Assembly (NCBI RefSeq): GCF_000150955.2
Contig: NC_011681.1
Coordinates: 605,501 to 669,500, forward strand
Source: Phaeodactylum tricornutum CCAP 1055/1
Lineage: Eukaryota > Bacillariophyta > Bacillariophyceae > Surirellales > Neidiaceae
Length of the DNA: 64,000 bases
Direction: 5' to 3'
Shown here: piece by piece, positions 58,239 to 64,000 of the stretch
Layout: each line of letters begins with the position of its first letter
Numbering within the stretch: position 1 is the first letter of the stretch
Translations under genes and position numbers: made by a program
The notes under the pieces: generated by a model
Told to the model about the DNA's origin: nothing
The model's input: the letters and a program-made list of their open reading frames with translations, nothing else
Database searches by the model: none

Positions 58239-60383
58239 ATGTCCCGGCCACGAAAGAAGCGCTCCATTGACAGTGCCCGGGAGAGCGACGAAGAAGGAAG
58301 TGATAACTTAGCTATTTCAGCTTTGAGCTTCTCAACTCGCGCATCATCTCACAGCCAGTTCAAACCGACCTTCGTTTCTCAGCACCAGCTCGAAACCCTG
58401 CAGGCCGAGCTGGACCACGAACGATCGCTGCGTGCTCTGGATCGGAAGAGAGCACAACAGGTTCATCAACGACTGCAAAAACAGGCGGAATTTGCGTTGG
58501 AGGAAGCACAAGAAGCCAAAAACTTGTTGGAGGAAGTACAGTCCGAATCGGAGCGGATGTAAGTCGACAAAACGTAGGGCTATCTTTATCACCCTTACTT
58601 ATCCGCTTCTGTTTAACCCTACTTTTTCACTTCATAAAAAGGACGTCTCAACTACGCGATGCTCGAAATCAGACTTTAGGTGAGCTACGCGACTGTCAAA
58701 TTCGATTGGAGGAACTCGGTGACAGCGAAGACGATGGAGAAGAATCGAGGGCACGCTTCTGGGAGAACAAATGTCGTCAAGCTGAAGAGAGCTTGAAGGA
58801 AAGAGACGATACGGAAACGTCAGTGAGGAATGAACTTGAAGCTTTGCGCAAGGCCACGGAGTCAAAGCTCGAAGAACACAAGAAGTATCTTGAAATCTCG
58901 TCGCCTGCAAAGCCTCAAACTTTCGTTGATGAAGCCCCACCGGCCGTTTTGAAAGAACTCAATCGCGTTCGAATCAAACTTGCTGAGACAGAACGCAAAA
59001 ATCGTCAATGTGTGCATAGGAACGATGATCTACAGCAACAGAATCGTAGATTAATCCGAGAGCGCGAAGAAGGACGGGCAGCTTTACAGCGGCTACCAAG
59101 TCTCGAAGGGGATCTACAAGAAATTCGTCGTCAGTACGACAAAACTATTGCAGAAACTCAGATCTGGCAGGAGTTCTGTCAAAGTTTGGATGTTTTGTTG
59201 AAAAGCCGGGGCTTGGCGTCAGGAAGCTCAGGGGGTCCTCCCGAAGTGTCCGCGCTTTTGCGGTTCTTAGATTCGGCTGAAATGAAAACTCAAATGGCGG
59301 AGCAATCTGTAGAGAAGCTGAAGGATATAATAAATCAACAGAAAGCCGACATTTTTGCTACTGAAGCAAAAATTCACGATTTCGAGCTTAAGGAACGTCG
59401 CTGGAACAGTAAACGAAAAGAATGGGAGGACAATATCCGAACAAAACAGCTTGAGATCGATCTTATTCAAGGACAGAACTCGATTTATAAAAAAGAAATT
59501 GAATCACTTCGAGACTTGATCAAAACGTTCGATGGTTTGCCTCTGAGTTCCCTCAAGAGTGCTCCAAAGTTCGACACTACATCTCAGAGTCTTGAACTGA
59601 TGTTGACCTCTGCCAGGGACGAACTTGATTTGATGACGAAACAACAGGACAGTTTGAAGGGAGAACTAGATGCGTCGACGAAAGAGAGGGCACGCAAAGA
59701 GAACGAGCTTGATGAAGTGAAGGAAAAGTTTGTCAAGTTACGGGAAGCATTGCAAGCTGAACGAGAGAGAGGGAACATAGCCGAGGAACGCGCAATGGAA
59801 GCTGAAAGGCTGGCTGGTAAAGGGTCGTTTAATCCAGAGCTGTCTCGCGTGCTTCACATCAAGGATACGCCTATTGTCGAAGCTCTGAAGGAAGAAGTCA
59901 AAGTACTGCGACGACAACTTGAGGCTGCAAAAATCGATCGGCCCTCCAAGTTGGCCCCTGATCCAGAGAAGCTTAACAAGCGGCTGAAAGAGAATTTTAA
60001 GGAACAAATCTCGCTTTTCCGTGAGGGAGTGTACTTAATGACTGGCTTCAAGGTTGACATGCTCCCTGGTACAGATCGGCCCACATTCCGTGTGCGCTCA
60101 GGTAGGCAATTGTACGTATTGATTCGTTTTCAGTGTCCTCTTTTCTCACTGTGTATTGATCGTTTTTTTTTTTGAAGTGTATTCTGAACAAGAAGAGGAC
60201 CATTTGATGCTGAAATGGCCCAAAGGTGAAGAAATTGCATCTCTTGATATTCTCAACACCGACTTGGCGAGGGTTCTATCTACGTCGCCAAGCTACGACT
60301 ATATAAACAAATTTCAAAGTCTGCCTGCATTCCTGGCAAGTGTTCAGCTTAGTCTTTTCGAAAAGCAGACAGTAATGATGTAA
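58239..60383 (+). CDS. MAD1: Spindle assembly checkpoint protein MAD1
   Basis: Three exons, 58239-58558, 58642-60101 and 60178-60383, with introns at 58559-58641 and 60102-60177; the product has 661 residues. Nearly the whole protein is coiled coil, from LETLQAELDHERSLRAL through long Glu/Lys/Gln-rich heptads. The diagnostic C-terminal domain reads LKENFKEQISLFREGVYLMTGFKVDMLPG (by its ends ENFKEQISLFREGVYL and TGFKVDML), then FRVRS|VYSEQEEDHLML across the last splice and FLASVQLSLFEKQTVMM, as in animal and fungal Mad1. It recruits Mad2 to unattached kinetochores. A disordered basic N-terminus (MSRPRKKRSIDSARE) could be a nuclear signal. The length is a little below the human protein (718). 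Confidence 0.93.
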
Positions 60384-60745
60384 CCAATACAATGCTTTGC
60401 ATTTGCTGCGATGCCCACTGACAAGCTTGCTAGCCTTCTCAGCTTGATCTATTTTACCAGTCTAGACAACATATGATGCAGTCGTTGTTGACCGTGAATG
60501 CCTTCAATTGTAGCCAATTTTTTGGCAGCTATATTAAGGTTTGAAAGAATGGAGGATCGGGGGGCGTTTAATGCGCTCCGGCGATTCCCCGGCCTATTTT
60601 TGTAGGTAACGTTTTGTCAGTCAGAATTTCTGGGCGTTTCGCCAATCAAAACAACCCTCCCAAGAGCGCTCAACCTCGTGTTCACTGTCGGTATTCATCT
60701 CTTCCAGCGCGAGATTTTGTTAATGCAAGCTTTCCTTGTTGTAGT
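60384..60745. other. Gap before the PPR-like gene
   Basis: The PPR frame is open from 60614 but has no ATG before 60746. TTTTGTCAGTCAG near 60612 and GTTCACTGTCGG near 60681 are the nearest motif-like elements. No gene is recognised. Confidence 0.35.
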
Positions 60746-63565
60746 ATGCTGCGACTACTCACCAAAAGTGACAGATTTCTCTCGAGGACAAGCTTACGAC
60801 GACAACGCCAACGATGCACTTTGACAGTAGCGCCGTTCTTTGATGGAATACTTGGAAAATGCACAAATACTGGGGCCTCGCCATTCCGTCGCCATTTATC
60901 ATCTACATCGCGAACACAGCGGCAGCCTAACACTATCAACCTGGATAAATTCACTCGAATAGCGTTGGATGTGCGGAAAAATGCACTTGGGACGTTAACA
61001 AATGATCAGTGGGACGAAATCCTTACCACTATGCTACACTGGCTACAGCTCGACGGGGTGGACGGGTCAAACGAGAGCGAAAACACCCATGCGCATTCAA
61101 TGAAAGGCACAGCTGTCGATTCGGCTGATAGACTTTTGCAACGTTTGCTTGCTGAAGAAGCTGCTCGTTCTCCTGTAAGTCGAAAGCGAAGTTCAGATCT
61201 TTCGCCTATGCTTCTCGCAACCCTTCAGGCTTGGTTGGAAGTATCCAATGCATTTCCTGGTGTTTCCATGCCTATTGAAAGATCTTATGCCCTCTGGACA
61301 AGGCTCTGCGACCGCAAAAACAGGAGACTTTGGAAAAGACCTTTACCGGCAATCGAGTTTGTGGCACTCGTGGAGTCCTGTCTGACCGCGGACGACGCGC
61401 GAAGTACGGAGCTGGCAGTTTCTTTGCTCGTATCGCATGAAATACTAGAAATATTGGAAGCACATAGAGAAAGACTCGTTTCCTGCTTCCATGAAGCTCG
61501 CAGGCAGGCCACTGTGTTAGGTGATAAAATGGTAGCGCAGCGTGTGTCCGATGTTATGCAAGATCTGAGCAATCGGCTTGAGTGGAACGAGCTTCGACCA
61601 GAAATTTTGGACATAACGACCGAGAAAAAGTCAAATAAAATAGGTTTGTCTTCCTTTGAACAAAAGGCACTGCAGAAGCGAACTTTGTCGGTTGTTCAAA
61701 GCGCTAAGCTCGACGATGCCGACGTGGTAGAAAACATTTTTGATCGATGGAAAGAGGCTCCAGGCTGTCCTGATGGTCTCGCAGAAGCACTAATTGACTT
61801 CTTTGTTAATTCAAATGAGCCAATCAAGGCTACGCAGTCACTTCAAAAGATGCTTAAAGACCAATCTTACACTTCGACGGAAGTAGTTGGTAGGAAAGTT
61901 GAGCAAGTAATTAGCTTATGGATAAGGAGCGGTCATTCGGATGCACCCTGGAGGGCGGTCGAAATTTTAAAGGAACTCGAGCCATTAAGATCGGAGATGG
62001 CAGTTGAAATAAAGGACTCAGTATATGTGAACATTGCACAACTGTGGTTTGAAAGTGATTACCCTCGAGCAGGAAAGCAAGCCTTTGAGATATTGTCTAA
62101 GATGCAAACCTTTGACACTGCTACTTTCAAGATGTCCACCAAGGCGTTACTGAAAGATGCGTTTGTCGCAGAGGATGACGTCGCTGCCCTAGACAAACTT
62201 GCTAGACGCCAGTGGCCAAACATCGAAGTCTCCGAGGTTTCAGAAATTTCAGAACACATTTTGGGTGTTCTTATCAAAGCGAAAGACGTGAAGAGATCGT
62301 TGCGCTTTGTGACGTTTATGGTAGACAACGGATCGGCAGTATCCGCCAGAGCATGTTGTTCTGTGCTTGAATTATTCTCTCATGAGCTCGATCCAGACAA
62401 ATTGCTCTCGTTGCTGAGCCTTCTGGAGAAGAGTGATGCCGAGCTTGACTTTCGATGCTACGAGATAGTCGTGCGATCGCTTGTTGGTATGAGACGAAAG
62501 CACAGAATGGAAGAAATCAAGTCTGCGCTCTTTCATTTGTTTCGAAGGGTTGGTAGTGGCGCGCTCGAGGTCAGTGCTGATGCGCTTGGATCACTCATTT
62601 ACACAACAATCGATGTTGTTCTCTACTTTCAGCGTGACAGAGATGCATTAGAGATTCTGGAAGCAGCTGAAGGCAATCTACTCAAAGGAGGGCAATCCGG
62701 TGATCTGTTTCCCGTACCCTTGAAGTGCTATGAGCGCATTACGGAGCTACTCGCAGCGAAGGAGCAGACAAAGGAGCTAACAAAGATTTTTGAACGCGTT
62801 CAAGCCTACCAGGAGAAAGGTTACAACAATATTTTCCTAAGCACGAATCTATGTACTCAATACATGAAAGTTTTGTCAAAAAGAGGGAGAAGTAGTCTGA
62901 AAAAACGGGAAGAATTACTCGACGATCTCATTTACCGTTACGAGTTAACGCAACGGGCAGATTGCAAACCTTCTGATAGGATGTTCCATGGAATCATTCA
63001 CACTTACAAAACAAATGTCACGTTGGAAAATGCAGAGCGTGTTACCTACTGGCTTGATCGTATGTTACAGTTGGGAGTTGAAACATATGATTGTTTTGCG
63101 TTTTCGTCCGCGACATACATGCTTATCGAGAGTAGAGCGCCACGCTGCTTCACGCGAGTGCAAACGATTTTCGAAAAATTGGAGAACGCTGGAGTCAAAC
63201 CCGATAAATTCATACTCAGGGATGTTTTGAGAGCTTGTCTGAGGGCAGATAAAGTGGAGCGAGACATAGCGAAAGTCTCGCTTTTCAAAACGCTGTCGAA
63301 AGTTCGAGAAAGCAAGCTTACTGATTTAGGTACATACGAAGTGTTCTTCCGAGCGCTCAAGGTCTGCTTGCCAGCAAAGGATAGAGCAAAGGATGAATTG
63401 GTGTCAAGAGCATTTGAACTGTGCTGTGATGATGGTTTTTTGAGTCCGCCGAATACTGAACTTATTCAAGGACTAGTTTCAGCGAACACTTGGCGTAAGA
63501 TGTATGAAAGCAGTCTAATCAACTACGAAGAACCACACGAATGGAGCCGCAATGTAAAGAAGTAG
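60746..63565 (+). CDS. Mitochondrial PPR-like (helical repeat) protein
   Basis: This 939-residue protein is made of paired helices with the look of pentatricopeptide or related repeats. The clearest unit is GIIHTYKTNVTLENAERVTYWLDRMLQLGVE followed by TIFEKLENAGVKPDKFIL (quoted by its ends GIIHTYK, WLDRMLQLGV and NAGVKPDKFIL). The N-terminus MLRLLTKSDRFLSRTSLRRQRQRC is rich in Arg and Leu and lacks acidic residues, a classic mitochondrial presequence. Such proteins bind organelle RNA and control processing or translation. The start at 60746 is the first in-frame ATG. It is a single exon and ends 9 bp from the stop of the convergent ESS2 gene. The repeat class and the target RNA are not certain. 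Confidence 0.78.
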   Translation: MLRLLTKSDRFLSRTSLRRQRQRCTLTVAPFFDGILGKCTNTGASPFRRHLSSTSRTQRQPNTINLDKFTRIALDVRKNALGTLTNDQWDEILTTMLHWLQLDGVDGSNESENTHAHSMKGTAVDSADRLLQRLLAEEAARSPVSRKRSSDLSPMLLATLQAWLEVSNAFPGVSMPIERSYALWTRLCDRKNRRLWKRPLPAIEFVALVESCLTADDARSTELAVSLLVSHEILEILEAHRERLVSCFHEARRQATVLGDKMVAQRVSDVMQDLSNRLEWNELRPEILDITTEKKSNKIGLSSFEQKALQKRTLSVVQSAKLDDADVVENIFDRWKEAPGCPDGLAEALIDFFVNSNEPIKATQSLQKMLKDQSYTSTEVVGRKVEQVISLWIRSGHSDAPWRAVEILKELEPLRSEMAVEIKDSVYVNIAQLWFESDYPRAGKQAFEILSKMQTFDTATFKMSTKALLKDAFVAEDDVAALDKLARRQWPNIEVSEVSEISEHILGVLIKAKDVKRSLRFVTFMVDNGSAVSARACCSVLELFSHELDPDKLLSLLSLLEKSDAELDFRCYEIVVRSLVGMRRKHRMEEIKSALFHLFRRVGSGALEVSADALGSLIYTTIDVVLYFQRDRDALEILEAAEGNLLKGGQSGDLFPVPLKCYERITELLAAKEQTKELTKIFERVQAYQEKGYNNIFLSTNLCTQYMKVLSKRGRSSLKKREELLDDLIYRYELTQRADCKPSDRMFHGIIHTYKTNVTLENAERVTYWLDRMLQLGVETYDCFAFSSATYMLIESRAPRCFTRVQTIFEKLENAGVKPDKFILRDVLRACLRADKVERDIAKVSLFKTLSKVRESKLTDLGTYEVFFRALKVCLPAKDRAKDELVSRAFELCCDDGFLSPPNTELIQGLVSANTWRKMYESSLINYEEPHEWSRNVKK

Positions 63566-63574
63566 AAACAGCTC

Positions 63575-64000
63575 TTATTTCGGAAGTTTAAGTAGTCCAT
63601 CGGTTATGCTTTTCTGGTCTTTCTTGTTTGTTTTGTCTGAGACAAGATTACTTTTCGTCCTCGGAGTTATATGATACGTAGTATCGCGACCACTCCGTTT
63701 CTGCTGCAAAGGAGTGTACGATATTCGAAGTGCACTCCCCAAGGCAGATCGTGACCGAGCGGACATCGGTCGTGATGGCCTTTTTAGCAAAGCCAAGGCT
63801 GTCTTGCTCAACAAAGGGGTAGAAGCCGCCAGACTTTTTCGCACTCGTTCGTCTAGCTTGGCACGGGCTTTGCTCGCAGCTTCGTCGCGCTCGCTGACTT
63901 TGGGGAATTGAAATGCCTGTGGTAATTTCGTGGTCTCTAGTAATGTAGGTGTGTTGGCCACTGTACCCCAAGTAGTAATCGGAGAATCGTTCATTCCGAC
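63575..64000 (-). CDS. ESS2: ESS2/DGCR14-like splicing factor, C-terminal part
   Basis: This is the C-terminal about 142 residues of ESS2 (DGCR14, fission yeast bis1), a nuclear protein associated with spliceosome complexes. The frame is open through the window edge, so the start lies beyond 64000. Diagnostic features are ITTWGTVANTPTLL, an ERDEAASKARAKLDERV helix, ALRISYTPLQQKRS and the terminal SITDGLLKLPK, which match the animal WGTV-TP, R-SYTP and SITDNLLQLP elements. The reading direction is towards the convergent PPR-like gene, and the two stops are 9 bp apart. No intron is seen within the visible part. Confidence 0.85.
   Translation of the reverse strand, partial: VGMNDSPITTWGTVANTPTLLETTKLPQAFQFPKVSERDEAASKARAKLDERVRKSLAASTPLLSKTALALLKRPSRPMSARSRSALGSALRISYTPLQQKRSGRDTTYHITPRTKSNLVSDKTNKKDQKSITDGLLKLPK

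Noticed and set aside
1-64000. Mobile elements, LTRs, CRISPR arrays, rRNA and tRNA genes
   Set aside because: I looked for transposase, integrase or reverse-transcriptase motifs, long direct or inverted repeats, regular spacer arrays and tRNA boxes. Nothing met the standard.

Overview
This 64 kb window looks like nuclear DNA of a pennate diatom, most likely Phaeodactylum tricornutum or a close relative. The species is inferred from general features, not from a database match. The evidence is: dense genes on both strands; few, short introns (about 54-170 bp, one of 336 bp); eukaryotic housekeeping proteins (RPB11, PRP17, RRP8, MAD1, a RagC-type GTPase, DDX6/Dhh1, ESS2); and many N-termini with a signal peptide followed by an ASAFAP-like Phe motif, the plastid targeting signal of algae with a complex red plastid. 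No rRNA, tRNA, CRISPR array, or intact or recognisable mobile element was found.

Layout. 0-8 kb: RPB11 (-), a plastid-type metallophosphoesterase (+), a stand-alone RIB7-type riboflavin reductase (+), a five-exon DHHC protein (-), a stand-alone SPX protein (+) and a conserved protein of unknown function (+). 8-17 kb: a prephenate/arogenate dehydratase-dehydrogenase fusion (-), a 5'-nucleotidase-like phosphatase fused to EF-hands (+), plastid malonyl-CoA:ACP transacylase (-) and cysteinyl-tRNA synthetase (+). 17-21 kb: two head-to-head EXECUTER-like plastid paralogues. 21-26 kb: PRP17 (+) tail-to-tail with RRP8 (-), a glutathione transferase (+) and a small unknown gene (-). 26-29.6 kb: an AT-rich, gene-poor stretch holding a TLC-like membrane protein gene broken by two in-frame stops. 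29.6-40 kb: a RagC/D GTPase with a GC-AG intron (+), a thioredoxin-PUB-UBX protein with a periplastid-type signal (-), a class 3 lipase (-), a plastid-type J-domain protein (-) and a type II glycosyltransferase (+). 40-54 kb: a plastid-type S33 peptidase (-), plastid ribosomal protein bL9 (+), an NmrA-like reductase (-), DDX6 (+), a GST-HIT fusion (-), a serine racemase-like PLP enzyme (-), an NADPH:FMN reductase (-), a gamma-glutamylcyclotransferase-like protein (+) and an RRM-RapZ-C fusion (-). 54-64 kb: an MFS transporter (+), a small hypothetical gene (+), a Nudix-PH fusion (-), MAD1 (+), a mitochondrial PPR-like protein (+) and the C-terminus of ESS2 (-, running off the window).

How the genes relate. 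There is no operon or single pathway; this is ordinary eukaryotic gene order. Plastid functions recur: fatty-acid synthesis (FabD), translation (bL9), probable aromatic amino-acid synthesis, singlet-oxygen signalling (the EXECUTER-like pair), proteolysis, a chaperone, and a candidate factor for protein import across the second plastid membrane. The most notable content is a set of domain fusions: RRM+RapZ-C, Nudix+PH, GST+HIT, dehydratase+dehydrogenase, phosphatase+EF-hand and Trx+PUB+UBX. A short motif, ACTGTCA/TGACAGT, also recurs in the non-coding gaps.

Limits. All splice sites, starts and family calls were made by eye, without searches or RNA data.
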